Source: Runella defluvii (lineage in GTDB: Bacteria > Bacteroidota > Bacteroidia > Cytophagales > Spirosomataceae). Taken from it: a stretch of 64,000 nt of DNA. The DNA lies in contig NZ_JACIBY010000001.1 in NCBI RefSeq assembly GCF_014195535.1, positions 871,748 to 935,747 of the forward strand, given 5' to 3'. A model generated the notes under the pieces. It made no database searches and was not told the origin of the DNA. It saw only the letters and a list, made by a program, of their open reading frames with translations. Positions 53,947-63,370 of the stretch are shown one piece after another. Each line of letters begins with the position of its first letter. The stretch's first letter is position 1. The position numbers and the translations under genes are program-made.

Positions 53947-54408
53947 ATGGCAAATACATATACGCAATTGTATATTCAGTTTGTTTTTTCCGTGCAAGGA
54001 CGGCAAAACCTCATTAAAGAATCAATCAGAGATGAATTGGAGAAGGTCATGTGCGGCATTGTTACTAACCAGAAATGCAAAACATACGCTATTTATTGTA
54101 ACCCTGATCACACTCACATTTTTGTAGGAATGCACCCAACTGTTTCTCCTTCTAAATTGATGGAACAGGTTAAATCAGGTTCATCAAAGTGGTTGAACGA
54201 TAAAAAAAACATTGTTGGAAAATTTGCTTGGCAAGATGGATATGGAGCTTTTACCTATTCCAAATCACAAATTGACAATGTTGTAAAGTACATCCTAAAC
54301 CAGCCAGAACACCACAAAAAACAGTCATTTAGAGAGGAATATCTATTGTTTCTTGAAAAGTTTGGGGTGGATTATGACCCTAGATATGTATTTGAATGGT
54401 ATGATTAG
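53947..54408 (+). CDS. IS200/RAYT-type Y1 transposase (TnpA)
   Basis: 153 residues of the Y1 HUH superfamily: the metal-binding His pair in CNPDHTHIFVGM (His55/His57), the nucleophile Tyr115 and Gln119 in VVKYILNQPEHHKK, and the preceding WQDGYGAFTYSKSQ. It cuts single-stranded DNA at hairpins. It is complete, and the ATG follows the last array unit directly (AATCTTCGTA-ATG). Related TnpA-REP (RAYT) enzymes mobilise REP palindromes. No TnpB gene is present. Confidence 0.9.
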   Translation: MANTYTQLYIQFVFSVQGRQNLIKESIRDELEKVMCGIVTNQKCKTYAIYCNPDHTHIFVGMHPTVSPSKLMEQVKSGSSKWLNDKKNIVGKFAWQDGYGAFTYSKSQIDNVVKYILNQPEHHKKQSFREEYLLFLEKFGVDYDPRYVFEWYD

Positions 54409-54529
54409 ATATACCCCTTTGGGCTACATCCATCCCGATACCTTTGTAAACCTTGTAAAAAAAATGAAGAAGAAAGGAGTATATTGGTTGGTTTAGCGCC
54501 ATCTGATAGAAAAACATGCCTATTACCCA

Positions 54530-55612
54530 ATGAATTATTACCGCTCGTATCAGTTAGAAGACTTTGCCCGCGACGAATCGTTTCGTCAGTGGGTGCTGGA
54601 ACACGAGCCTAATAATACCCAATTTTGGCAACAGTGGCTTGCCGAAAACCCCGACTGCCGCGAAAAAGTCCATTTGGCGAAGGCGTTTTTGTTGGCCTTA
54701 GAAGAAAATGAAACCAACTTGCCAGAGTTGGAATTAGACGCCATTACAGAGCAGATTCTCCAAGCCCCTCCGCAAACTTCGTCTCCGTTTTGGCAGTTTC
54801 CGCTGTTCCAATGGGCGGCTTCTATCATCCTGCTTTTGGGCGTGGGGTGGGGTACATATTCTTATTTTCGACCTAGCACCTTGGCGCTTCATGACAGCAA
54901 AACGGTCGTAGCTTTCAAAGATGATTATCTCGAACAGACCAATCAAACCGACCGCGTTCAGAAAATTTCGTTGCAAGATGGAAGTACGATTTCGCTCTAT
55001 CCCAAGAGCCGAATTCGGTACCCACAGCCTTTTCGTGCCCAACTGCGCGAGGTCTATTTAGAAGGGAAAGCTTTTTTTGACATTACGAAAAATCCCCAGC
55101 AGCCGTTTTGGGTTTATACCGACTATATTTCTACCCAAGTACTAGGGACGAGCTTTATGGTTCAAGCATTTTCGGAGGCCGATGAGGCCAAAGTGGTGGT
55201 GAAAACAGGGCGGGTATCGGTTTATACCCGAAAAGACCTAGAAAAAGCCACAACAACCCAACAAGCGGTGAAAGCGGGAGTGGTGCTTACCCCTAACCAG
55301 CAAGTAGCTTTTTCGATACCCGAAAAACGCTTTTTGAAATCGATTGTGGAAGCGCCCGCCGCAGTTGTACAGACACCCGTTAGTAGCTATTCGTTTGAGG
55401 AAACGCCTGTTAGCCAGGTGTTTGATTTGATAGAAAAAACCTACGGCATCTCCGTGATTTATGATGCCAAAGTCCTCGAAAATTGCTTCCTGACGGCTAC
55501 ACTTTCCGACGAGTCGCTGTTTGATAAACTTGACCTTATCTGCAAAATCACGCATTCGACCTACGAAATCGTTGATGCTCAAATCATTATCCATAGCCGA
55601 GGGTGTAAATAG
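54530..55612 (+). CDS. FecR-family anti-sigma factor
   Basis: 360 residues. An N-terminal cytoplasmic sigma-binding region, one membrane helix near 100 (WAASIILLLGVGWGTYSYF), and the periplasmic FecR domain (KISLQDGSTISLYPKSRIRYP, EVYLEGKAFFDITKNPQQPF, VLGTSFMVQAF) followed by a C-terminal domain (SYSFEETPVSQVFDLIEKTYG). It transmits the signal from the SusC STN domain to the sigma factor. It lies 1.47 kb from its sigma partner and 80 bp before susC. Confidence 0.93.
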   Translation: MNYYRSYQLEDFARDESFRQWVLEHEPNNTQFWQQWLAENPDCREKVHLAKAFLLALEENETNLPELELDAITEQILQAPPQTSSPFWQFPLFQWAASIILLLGVGWGTYSYFRPSTLALHDSKTVVAFKDDYLEQTNQTDRVQKISLQDGSTISLYPKSRIRYPQPFRAQLREVYLEGKAFFDITKNPQQPFWVYTDYISTQVLGTSFMVQAFSEADEAKVVVKTGRVSVYTRKDLEKATTTQQAVKAGVVLTPNQQVAFSIPEKRFLKSIVEAPAAVVQTPVSSYSFEETPVSQVFDLIEKTYGISVIYDAKVLENCFLTATLSDESLFDKLDLICKITHSTYEIVDAQIIIHSRGCK

Positions 55613-55692
55613 TATTTTTTTAAAAAAAAATTTTAAAAAAGCAGTATTTTAGGCTTCGGTTCGCCATCCATGATAAAACCACATATTTCATC

Positions 55693-58600
55693 ATGGATAA
55701 AATCTACAACAAACCCAATTTCTGCTGGACGCTCATGAGGATTTCATTGACACAGCTGCTGATTGCAATCCTGTTCATGGGAGTATCTCACGCCCACGAC
55801 GCAAGCGCTCAGGAAGCCCTGGAGCAAAAAGTAACCGTAAAGCTTGCCAACGAGGACTTAAAAACTGCGCTAGGCACCCTTCAACGAGCGACCAACGTGC
55901 GCTTTATCTACAATCCGCGAGAAATTAAAGTATCTCAAAGAATCAATGTAGATGCCAAAAACGAAAAGCTGAAAGAAGTGCTTGAACAAGTGCTCAATCC
56001 GCTTAAAATTGGCTACGAAGTGAAAGGCAAGCAAATTGCTCTCTTCAAAAAAGAAGTAAGCCTGCTGCCCATTCCGCAGCAAACGCCCAGTTTATTAACG
56101 ACCCAAGTGCTCGACCAAGGGGTAACGGGAAAAATCACGGACGATAAAGGCGAAGTGCTTGTAGGTGTAAGCGTACAAGTAAAAGGCACAACCCGTGGCG
56201 CTACGACGGATGCCAACGGAGGCTATCGTTTGTCGGTGCCTGACGGGAAATCAGTGTTGGTTTTTTCTTATATTGGGTATATCAAACAAGAGATTGTGGT
56301 TGGTAATCAGAGTATTATCAACGTTAAATTGTCAGCTGACGACAAAAGTTTAGAAGAGGTTGTCGTGGTAGGTTATGGTGTTCAGAAAAAAGTAAACATG
56401 ACGGGTGCCGTTTCGACCATTGATTCAAAAGCGATTGAAAACCGCCCTTCGAGCAACTTGGCAACTGCCATGCAAGGAACGTCACCTGGGTTGATTATTC
56501 AACGTACGACAGGGCAGCCTGGTAGTGAAGGTGTCAGCATTCAGATTCGGGGAGCAACGACGGCCAACGGTAGCGTGGATCCTTTGATGATTTTGGACGG
56601 GGTGGCCGTGCCTATTTCGACACTCCAAACCATGAACCCCAACGACGTTGAAAATATCAGTGTCTTGAAAGATGCCGCTGCCGCGGCTATCTACGGTGCA
56701 CAAGCAGCGGGTGGGGTGATTTTGGTGACGACCAAAAAAGGAAAATCGGGGAAAGTTACATTCGACTATTTGTCGCAATATGGAACCGATTGGTCAATCA
56801 ACGTACCTAGTCGGATGTCGCTGTTGGAAGAAGCGGAGTTTTCTAACCTCGCCCGCAAAAACTCAGGCAGTGGCCCAGAGTACTCAGATTTTGATTTGGA
56901 GCAGATTCGCAACAACGTTCCGTATGTTGTTAACCCTGCGGATACTTCCACTTACTTGTTTTACAACCAAGAGCCGTTGACCAACCAAGTATTGAGAAAA
57001 TACACCTCAATGCAAACCCATAACCTGACAGTACGTGGCGGAACCGACAAGCTCAATTTTATGCTTTCGGGTGGTTTTTACGGTAAAAATGGGGTATTTA
57101 AAGTGGGGCCTGATAACAACGAACGTTATAACCTTCGCCTCAATTTAGGAGCAAAATTGACCGAAAAACTCTCACTCGATGCGCGAGTTGCTTATACAGG
57201 TGAACGTACCAAAACTCCCGCAGCCGATGTAAACGGGGGCGGCTTGTTGTACCAAATCTACCGTTTGCGTACTCGTACACCGTTTTTTACACCTGAAGGT
57301 CGTTACAACGGAGCGGGTTCGGCCGCTACTGCCTATGCCACCATGGAAGCAGGAGGGTACAACAACCTTTTCAAAAACTTCTTCGATGGAACATTTACCC
57401 TTCAGCACAGCGGTTTGGTCAAAGGCTTGAATCTTCGTGCGGTGGTAGGAACGCAGTACCGTCGTGGCGATAGAAACCGTTTCAACCGTACCGTTCCACT
57501 TTGGGGACGTTCACGGATTTTGAGCTACCTCAACCAAGTCAATTCGTACGAAATCACCAACGAGTTGACCAAAAATACCAACATTCAGTTGCTGGCTAAC
57601 TACGATTTCAAAATCGGGGCGAAGCACAATTTTGGCCTTTTTGCGGGTTATCAGTGGGAGTCGTACCGCTACAGTCAGGTCTTCAACCGTGCTAGTAACT
57701 TAGTGAGCAACGACCTTCCTACCCTCAACTTAGGCGACGAAAAAACGAAAGTCAACAGTCAGGCAATTGCTACGAACGCGTTTCAGTCTATTTTTGGACG
57801 TTTTAATTACAATTACGCCGACAAATACCTAGTAGAGGCCACGCTTCGTCAGGACGAAAGCTCGAAGTTGGCACCAGGAAGCCGCGTGAAAGTTTTCCCA
57901 TCGGCATCGTTGGGTTGGAATGTACACCGCGAGTCTTGGTTTGGAAATAGCCTCAGCTTTATTTCTGAATTGAAACTCCGCGCTTCTTGGGGCCGCCTTG
58001 GTGGTGCGTTGGGTAACACCATTGGCAACTACGACTACCTCAACCAACTTTCGCAAGGGTCGGCGTTGGTCTTGGGTGATTCTCGGGCTACGTATATTTT
58101 CCAAAACGCCATTCCTTCGGCCAACCTTTCTTGGGAAACCATTGAAACTACCAACGGAGGCGCTGATTTGGGCTTCTTCCAAAACAAACTTCAAATCACG
58201 GCAGACTACTACGTAAAATACAACCGCAACATGCTTACAGCACAGTTGTTGCCATCGACGATTGGTATCAACACCCCTCGTAAAAACAACGGTGAGCTAA
58301 AATCGTGGGGATGGGAGTTAGAGGCGCGTTACCGTGGTACGGTTGGCAAAGAGTTTAACTACAATGTGTCGTTCAATTTGTCGGACAATAACAACAAACT
58401 CATTAGCTTCTCGGGGCGTAATATCGTCGGAATGGGAACCAACGGAACCATTGAAAATTACCCACTTAACTCTATTTGGGGGTACCAAACGGCGGGTTAT
58501 TTCCAAACAGCTGACGAAGTAAAATCTTGGGCGTTTCAGGATAGCCGCGCAGGTGCTGGCGACGTAAAATACATCGACCAAAACGGTGATAGCCGCTTAA

Positions 58601-59142
58601 CCGTTGGACGTGGAACCACCGAAGATTACGGCGATATGGTTTTCTTAGGAACCACCAACCCACGCTATTTGTACGGCGCCACCTTTGGTTTCCAATGGAA
58701 AGGACTTGACTTTTCGGCCTTCTTCCAAGGCGTAGGAAAACGTAGCTACCGCCCAGTTACAGAGTCTATTGCGCCTTTGTTGGTGACTTGGAAACAAGCC
58801 CTCGGCATCCACCGCGACTATTGGACACCAGAAAACCCCAATGCCACCTACCCTCGTCCGTTTATCGGAGCTACCCACAACTATTTGTCGTCGGATAAAT
58901 GGGTCTTGAACGCACGTTATACCCGCTTGAAAAACATTCAAGTAGGATATACCTTGCCAAGCCGCTGGACGGAACGCCTCAAAGTATCACGCGCTCGTTT
59001 CTTCTTCTCTGGCCAAGACTTGTTTACCATCTCAGGTTTAGGAGTTTTCCAAGGATACTACGATCCTGAAACCCGCGACAACGTAGAAAACGACTATCCT
59101 TTCTTTGCTACGGCTTCGGTGGGTTTAAACCTCTCGTTTTAA
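55693..59142 (+). CDS. SusC/RagA-family TonB-linked outer-membrane transporter with STN domain
   Basis: 1149 residues. A signal peptide; an STN (secretin/TonB N-terminal) domain near 45-125 (KVTVKLANEDLKTALGTLQ); a carboxypeptidase-like beta-sandwich (GVTGKITDDKGEVLVGVSVQ); the plug (VVVGYGVQKKVNMTGAVSTI); and a long barrel ending SVGLNLSF. It imports oligosaccharides with SusD as lid. The STN domain means it also signals to FecR. It leads a susC-susD pair with 45 bp between the genes. Confidence 0.95.
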   Translation: MDKIYNKPNFCWTLMRISLTQLLIAILFMGVSHAHDASAQEALEQKVTVKLANEDLKTALGTLQRATNVRFIYNPREIKVSQRINVDAKNEKLKEVLEQVLNPLKIGYEVKGKQIALFKKEVSLLPIPQQTPSLLTTQVLDQGVTGKITDDKGEVLVGVSVQVKGTTRGATTDANGGYRLSVPDGKSVLVFSYIGYIKQEIVVGNQSIINVKLSADDKSLEEVVVVGYGVQKKVNMTGAVSTIDSKAIENRPSSNLATAMQGTSPGLIIQRTTGQPGSEGVSIQIRGATTANGSVDPLMILDGVAVPISTLQTMNPNDVENISVLKDAAAAAIYGAQAAGGVILVTTKKGKSGKVTFDYLSQYGTDWSINVPSRMSLLEEAEFSNLARKNSGSGPEYSDFDLEQIRNNVPYVVNPADTSTYLFYNQEPLTNQVLRKYTSMQTHNLTVRGGTDKLNFMLSGGFYGKNGVFKVGPDNNERYNLRLNLGAKLTEKLSLDARVAYTGERTKTPAADVNGGGLLYQIYRLRTRTPFFTPEGRYNGAGSAATAYATMEAGGYNNLFKNFFDGTFTLQHSGLVKGLNLRAVVGTQYRRGDRNRFNRTVPLWGRSRILSYLNQVNSYEITNELTKNTNIQLLANYDFKIGAKHNFGLFAGYQWESYRYSQVFNRASNLVSNDLPTLNLGDEKTKVNSQAIATNAFQSIFGRFNYNYADKYLVEATLRQDESSKLAPGSRVKVFPSASLGWNVHRESWFGNSLSFISELKLRASWGRLGGALGNTIGNYDYLNQLSQGSALVLGDSRATYIFQNAIPSANLSWETIETTNGGADLGFFQNKLQITADYYVKYNRNMLTAQLLPSTIGINTPRKNNGELKSWGWELEARYRGTVGKEFNYNVSFNLSDNNNKLISFSGRNIVGMGTNGTIENYPLNSIWGYQTAGYFQTADEVKSWAFQDSRAGAGDVKYIDQNGDSRLTVGRGTTEDYGDMVFLGTTNPRYLYGATFGFQWKGLDFSAFFQGVGKRSYRPVTESIAPLLVTWKQALGIHRDYWTPENPNATYPRPFIGATHNYLSSDKWVLNARYTRLKNIQVGYTLPSRWTERLKVSRARFFFSGQDLFTISGLGVFQGYYDPETRDNVENDYPFFATASVGLNLSF

Positions 59143-59187
59143 GCATTGTACTTCAAACAAAGGTGGTATCTATTAAATTGAAACAAC

Positions 59188-60819
59188 ATGAACAAGACAT
59201 ATTCATTTCTTACCAAAAAAGTAGCAATAGCGGCGGTATGCGGGCTGACTTTCCTCTCTGCCTGTGACGTTACCCGCCTTCCCGAAACGTCGATTAGTGA
59301 CGAAACCTTTTGGCGCTCGGAAGCCGACTTGAAGGCTGCGGCCAACTACTTGTACACATTTTTGCCTGCCTTCAACAACGAAGATAACTGGTCGGACGAT
59401 GCCACGGGATTGACCGTTAGCAATATTAGCGATGGTACACGTTTGGCACCTGCCACCGACGGTAACTACAGCACCCCGTATCGTTTGATTCGGGCGGCTA
59501 ACAACATCGTCGAAAAAGCACCTCGTGCGAGTTTGGCGGCGGCCATTCAAGACCGCTACGTGGGCGAAGCTCGCTTCTTCCGCGCGATGGGGTACTACGA
59601 TTTGTTGCGCAAGTACGGAAGTGTGCCATTGGTTTTGAAGACATTGACGGACGAGTCGGCCGAGTTGAAAGAGCCTGCGGCTACCCGTGACCAAGTCATC
59701 GAGCAGATTTACCAAGACTTGGATTTTGCGGCTTCTAAACTTCCGACCCCTACCGTGTTAGGAACGGCAGACTATGGCCGCATTTCTAATACAGGGGCGT
59801 TGGCCTTCAAAGCACGCGTAGCATTGTTTGAAGGAACTCGCGCTAAATTTCACAAGTACGGCGACCCCAACAAACACTTGACGTTGGCTTACAACGCGGC
59901 GAAAGCGGTGATTGACAGCAAACAACACGATTTATACACGGGCGGGTACTTCAACTTGTTCCAGTACGCGGGTGAAGGCCGTGCCAACCGCGAAAATATC
60001 ATTGTAAGACAATACGGGGTATCACAGACCGACCGCGTAGTGACGCATACTTACTTCCGTGGAACGGTTGAAAACGGAAACCTAAACCCTACCAAAAGCC
60101 TGATTGATTCGTACTTGATGAAAGACGGCTTGCCAACGTCGAAATCGCCGCTTTATACGGCTCCTACGACAACGGTAGAAGTTTACCAAAACCGTGATAC
60201 GCGCATGAGCGATACGTACATGAAGCGCGGTGACTCGTGGATTGCTACGTTTCCTGTGTTCAACGTGCCGAGTTTGGTGTTTGCCAAAACAGGGTTTACG
60301 TTCCGTAAATATTCGGACATCAACGATTGGAACAACCAAGCATCAACGATGGACTACATGATTTTGCGCTACGCTGAAGTGTTGTTGATTTATGCCGAAG
60401 CTCGCTTTGAGTTGGACGAAAAAATCAGCGATGCAGATTTGGAATTGAGCCTCAACCGTACCCGCGCCAGAGGCGGTTTGCCAAAATTGACCAACGAGTT
60501 TGTGACAAAAAATGGATTGAACATGCGTGATGAAATCCGTCGCGAGCGTCGTGTGGAATTGGCGCAAGAAAGTCACCGTTACTGGGATTTAAACCGTTGG
60601 AAAATGGCAGAAACCGAAATGCCAAAACCAATTTTAGGAAATTATTTCTTTAAAACAGAGTTTGGAACGACGGTTCAAGTAAACTTAACCCCCGATAACT
60701 ATATCCAAGTGCAAGCGGCAAGTTTCCGTAAGTTTGACCCTGCCAAAGATTATTTGTGGCCGTTGCCGATCAACGAGTTGGCATTGAACCCATCTCTAAA
60801 ACAAAACCCAGGCTGGTAG
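59188..60819 (+). CDS. SusD/RagB-family outer-membrane lipoprotein
   Basis: 543 residues. The lipobox FLSAC follows a signal sequence (MNKTYSFLTKKVAIAAVCGLT). The TPR-like helical fold is seen in VGEARFFRAMGYYDLLRKYGSVPLV, MILRYAEVLLIYAEARFELD and the C-terminal LWPLPINELALNPSLKQNPGW, all SusD marks. It binds oligosaccharide and caps the SusC barrel. No particular substrate is shown by the sequence, although the GH88 gene upstream hints at uronate-containing glycans. Confidence 0.95.
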   Translation: MNKTYSFLTKKVAIAAVCGLTFLSACDVTRLPETSISDETFWRSEADLKAAANYLYTFLPAFNNEDNWSDDATGLTVSNISDGTRLAPATDGNYSTPYRLIRAANNIVEKAPRASLAAAIQDRYVGEARFFRAMGYYDLLRKYGSVPLVLKTLTDESAELKEPAATRDQVIEQIYQDLDFAASKLPTPTVLGTADYGRISNTGALAFKARVALFEGTRAKFHKYGDPNKHLTLAYNAAKAVIDSKQHDLYTGGYFNLFQYAGEGRANRENIIVRQYGVSQTDRVVTHTYFRGTVENGNLNPTKSLIDSYLMKDGLPTSKSPLYTAPTTTVEVYQNRDTRMSDTYMKRGDSWIATFPVFNVPSLVFAKTGFTFRKYSDINDWNNQASTMDYMILRYAEVLLIYAEARFELDEKISDADLELSLNRTRARGGLPKLTNEFVTKNGLNMRDEIRRERRVELAQESHRYWDLNRWKMAETEMPKPILGNYFFKTEFGTTVQVNLTPDNYIQVQAASFRKFDPAKDYLWPLPINELALNPSLKQNPGW

Positions 60820-60830
60820 CCAAGTGGTGA

Positions 60831-60877
60831 GGGTTGCTCACAACCCGACTCACTGTGTGGAAGGTTGCTCACAACCT
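60831..60877. repeat. Two copies of the GGTTG-CTCA-CAACC palindrome
   Basis: GGGTTGCTCACAACCC at 60831-60846 and AGGTTGCTCACAACCT at 60862-60877, directly after the susD stop. They belong to the dispersed palindrome family of this window. Confidence 0.85.
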
Positions 60878-60901
60878 GACTAATGCGCTTGATTCGTGTG
60901 T

Positions 60902-60936
60902 AAAGCCCTCTCAGCAAATGATGTTGGGAGGGCTTT
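60902..60936 (+). terminator. Terminator of the susC-susD transcript
   Basis: Stem AAAGCCCTCTCA (60902-60913) and TGGGAGGGCTTT (60925-60936) with one G-U pair and an 11-nt loop, followed by T-rich sequence. It lies between susD and the convergent small gene. Confidence 0.75.
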
Positions 60937-60962
60937 TGATTGATACGTTTATCAAATTTCTA

Positions 60963-61412
60963 CTAGCCGTGAGCAATTTGTATGTCCCGCACCAACAAAC
61001 TACGGTCAAAATGGAATTGAATAAAGCTGACCGCCCCGTAGCCGATAAGTTGATAAAGTAGGAAGAGCGATGCGAAAAATAGTTCTACTTTTTTGTCATT
61101 TTTGAAGCTTGTAGTAAAATGAAAAAGTAAAAGCGCAAAGACAAACGCCAGGATTCTTAAAAAATTGTCCCAGCCACTGACCAATTGAATCTCCACGCGG
61201 TCGGTGGCTTTTAGGTGAAAATCGTGTTTTTTCTTGAAAAACCCCCACGATTGAACCACCACGTGGACATACTGTTCGCGCTGGACCAGGTCATATTCGA
61301 TAAATTCGTGGTTTTGAAGCGTTCCAATTTCGATGCCGTCCAAGTAGACTGTAAGAGGAAAAAGGTTCATCCACCAGTGGGTGCGGCGCGTAATAATAAA
61401 ATGGGTTTTCAT
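60963..61412 (-). CDS. Small membrane protein of unknown function
   Basis: 149 residues. An N-terminal soluble region with a beta-sandwich-like pattern (PLTVYLDGIEIGTLQNHEF and VHVVVQSWGFFKKKHDF) is followed by two membrane helices (FLRILAFVFALLLFHF and LFFASLFLLYQLIGYG). Not a family I recognise with certainty. It is convergent with the sus operon and apparently monocistronic. Confidence 0.6.
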   Translation of the reverse strand: MKTHFIITRRTHWWMNLFPLTVYLDGIEIGTLQNHEFIEYDLVQREQYVHVVVQSWGFFKKKHDFHLKATDRVEIQLVSGWDNFLRILAFVFALLLFHFTTSFKNDKKVELFFASLFLLYQLIGYGAVSFIQFHFDRSLLVRDIQIAHG

Positions 61413-61518
61413 CGATGGCTGAATTTTATCGTAAAAATTATCAGATAACTAAGTTAGGAAATTACCTGCTTCATCTTGAAGTAATGACGAAAATCTTTTT
61501 CACCTTTTGTACATCCCT

Positions 61519-62394
61519 ATGAAATCTATCTTTTCCTCCGCACGCTTGGTTGCTTACCTATTGTTGATTCCAGTGGTTTCCCAATTCTCCTTTACAACGC
61601 CAACGGCCAAAGAAAAAGAAAACTGGATTAATCTTTTCAACGGCAAAGACATTAAAAATTGGACGGTCAAAATCCACCACCACGAGACGGGCGACAACTT
61701 TGGCGAAACCTTTCGAGTGGAGGATGGCATCATAAAAGTGCGTTACGACAAGTACGATAAATTCAACGAACGCTACGGACATTTGTACTTCAATACGCCC
61801 TATTCGTACTATCATTTGTCGATGGAGTACCGCTTTACGGGCATTTGGCGCGAAGACGCTCCCGATTATACGAAACTCAACAGCGGAGTGATGTTTCATT
61901 CGCAAGACCCCCGCACCATGCCCAAAGAACAAGATTGGCCGATTTCGGTAGAAATGCAGTTTTTGGCTGGGCTAGGCGACGGTAAACCTCGTCCCACGGG
62001 CAACATGTGTTCGCCTGGCACGGACGTTATTTTTAAAGGGGTGAAAGACCCACGTCACTGCATCAATTCGACCTCTAAAACGTACCCAAAAGAAGAATGG
62101 GTAAAAGCCGATTTGATTGTGTTGGGTGATTCGTTGGTGCAACATTTTATCAACGGTGAAAAAGTCTTGGAATACGCAAAACCCCAAATTGGAGGTGGAG
62201 TGGCCAACCGTTTTGACCCTGCCCAAAAAATTGACGGAAAGCCCCTCAAAGAAGGCTTTATCGCCCTCCAAAGCGAAGGACAAGAGATAGACTTTCGTAA
62301 CATCAAACTCCTTAATTTGGAAGGTTGCAAAGACCCTAAATCAAAGGCTTACCGCAGTTATTTTGTCAAGAATAACCCTGCTTTGTGCCGTTAA
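61519..62394 (+). CDS. DUF1080 (3-keto-disaccharide hydrolase type) secreted protein
   Basis: About 291 residues from the ATG at 61519 (MKSIFSSARLVAYLLLIPVV), which gives a signal peptide. The DUF1080 jelly-roll core is seen in NWINLFNGKDIKNWTVKI, GHLYFNTPYSYYHLSMEYRF, LNSGVMFHSQDP and IALQSEGQEIDFRNIKLLNL. Members of this family hydrolyse 3-keto-glycosides in oxidative glycoside breakdown. That role would fit the GMC/Gluconate_2-dh3 pair about 12 kb upstream (inference). Confidence 0.88.
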   Translation: MKSIFSSARLVAYLLLIPVVSQFSFTTPTAKEKENWINLFNGKDIKNWTVKIHHHETGDNFGETFRVEDGIIKVRYDKYDKFNERYGHLYFNTPYSYYHLSMEYRFTGIWREDAPDYTKLNSGVMFHSQDPRTMPKEQDWPISVEMQFLAGLGDGKPRPTGNMCSPGTDVIFKGVKDPRHCINSTSKTYPKEEWVKADLIVLGDSLVQHFINGEKVLEYAKPQIGGGVANRFDPAQKIDGKPLKEGFIALQSEGQEIDFRNIKLLNLEGCKDPKSKAYRSYFVKNNPALCR

Positions 62395-62406
62395 CTCCCT
62401 TTTCGT

Positions 62407-63186
62407 ATGAAGCGCATTTGGATTTTCTTTGGTTTAATGAGTTTTTCTTGGGCGGTATCGGCGCAACAGTCGCCCAGCCCAGGATTGTTGTATAGGTATA
62501 TTTCAATCACTCAAGGAGGCAGCAATCCCGATGCAAATCGTGTAGAATTACGTTCTGACATAGATACCAGTTGGACCCGTTGGAAAGAGCGCGGGTATAG
62601 CTTTGGTTTCAACCCTGTGCTGACCCCCATGTACACGACTGTGAACGGGATTCTTTCAACCCCCTACATGATTCAAGTGCGTGGAAATACCGAAGAGCGA
62701 AACAAAAAACGCTGGGGATACCATGTCTTTGAGGGCTATGCCAAAGACGATAAGTCGCGGATAACGATGCTGGTCAATAAGCACATCGAGGAAGAACGTC
62801 CTGTGGCAGAGTTGTATTACTACGGAACGGCCTATAATCATTCCGAACAAGCATACAATTGGTTTAAAATTGGCTCGGATGTTCGACAACATTCATTCCT
62901 TTTTGGCCGCGACAAAGCCATTTTTTACGGTTCTCTTCGCCTGACCAACGCATTTACACTAGGCAATATCGGCAAGGAAGATTTACTGAACGAGAAGCCA
63001 CAAGGCGACGACGAAAATGTATATCAATCGGACGCTAAATACGTAAATTTCAAAGAGTTGAAAGGAAGTGGCGATGGTACAATGTTTTATGACAAAGACA
63101 ACAAAATCGTAGTCATAAAGATTGATGGTAAATGGATGAAACTCAACGTGGAACCATTGCCTGCGGGGGTTGAATACAAGTTTTAA
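62407..63186 (+). CDS. Secreted protein of unknown function downstream of DUF1080
   Basis: 259 residues. Signal peptide MKRIWIFFGLMSFSWAVSAQ, then a mostly beta-rich mature part without a family I can name. It contains repeated-looking aromatic and glycine segments (YSFGFNPVLTPMYTT, LFGRDKAIFYGS). The gene begins 12 bp after the DUF1080 stop, so they form one transcript and probably one pathway. Confidence 0.55.
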   Translation: MKRIWIFFGLMSFSWAVSAQQSPSPGLLYRYISITQGGSNPDANRVELRSDIDTSWTRWKERGYSFGFNPVLTPMYTTVNGILSTPYMIQVRGNTEERNKKRWGYHVFEGYAKDDKSRITMLVNKHIEEERPVAELYYYGTAYNHSEQAYNWFKIGSDVRQHSFLFGRDKAIFYGSLRLTNAFTLGNIGKEDLLNEKPQGDDENVYQSDAKYVNFKELKGSGDGTMFYDKDNKIVVIKIDGKWMKLNVEPLPAGVEYKF

Positions 63187-63232
63187 GTAGTTGATTATAA
63201 ATACGTTGTTTACTAAGTTTCTTTATAATTTA

Positions 63233-63311
63233 CCCGCAGATTTACGCTGATTCTAAAACCGCAGATAACCGCAGATTTTGGGTGATTAATTCGGCTAATG
63301 AGCTTATCTGC
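63233..63311. repeat. CCGCAGAT intergenic repeats with hairpin arms
   Basis: CCGCAGAT occurs at about 63234, 63259 and 63269. GCAGATAA (63261-63268) is complementary to TTATCTGC (63304-63311). Similar CGCAGAT-rich repeats are common in Bacteroidota intergenic DNA. No gene is present in the surrounding 184 bp. Confidence 0.55.
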
Positions 63312-63370
63312 TGTTGCGCCTCTACCGAGGCTTCTTTGAATTATTCTAAAATTTTTGATTGAATACTTAT

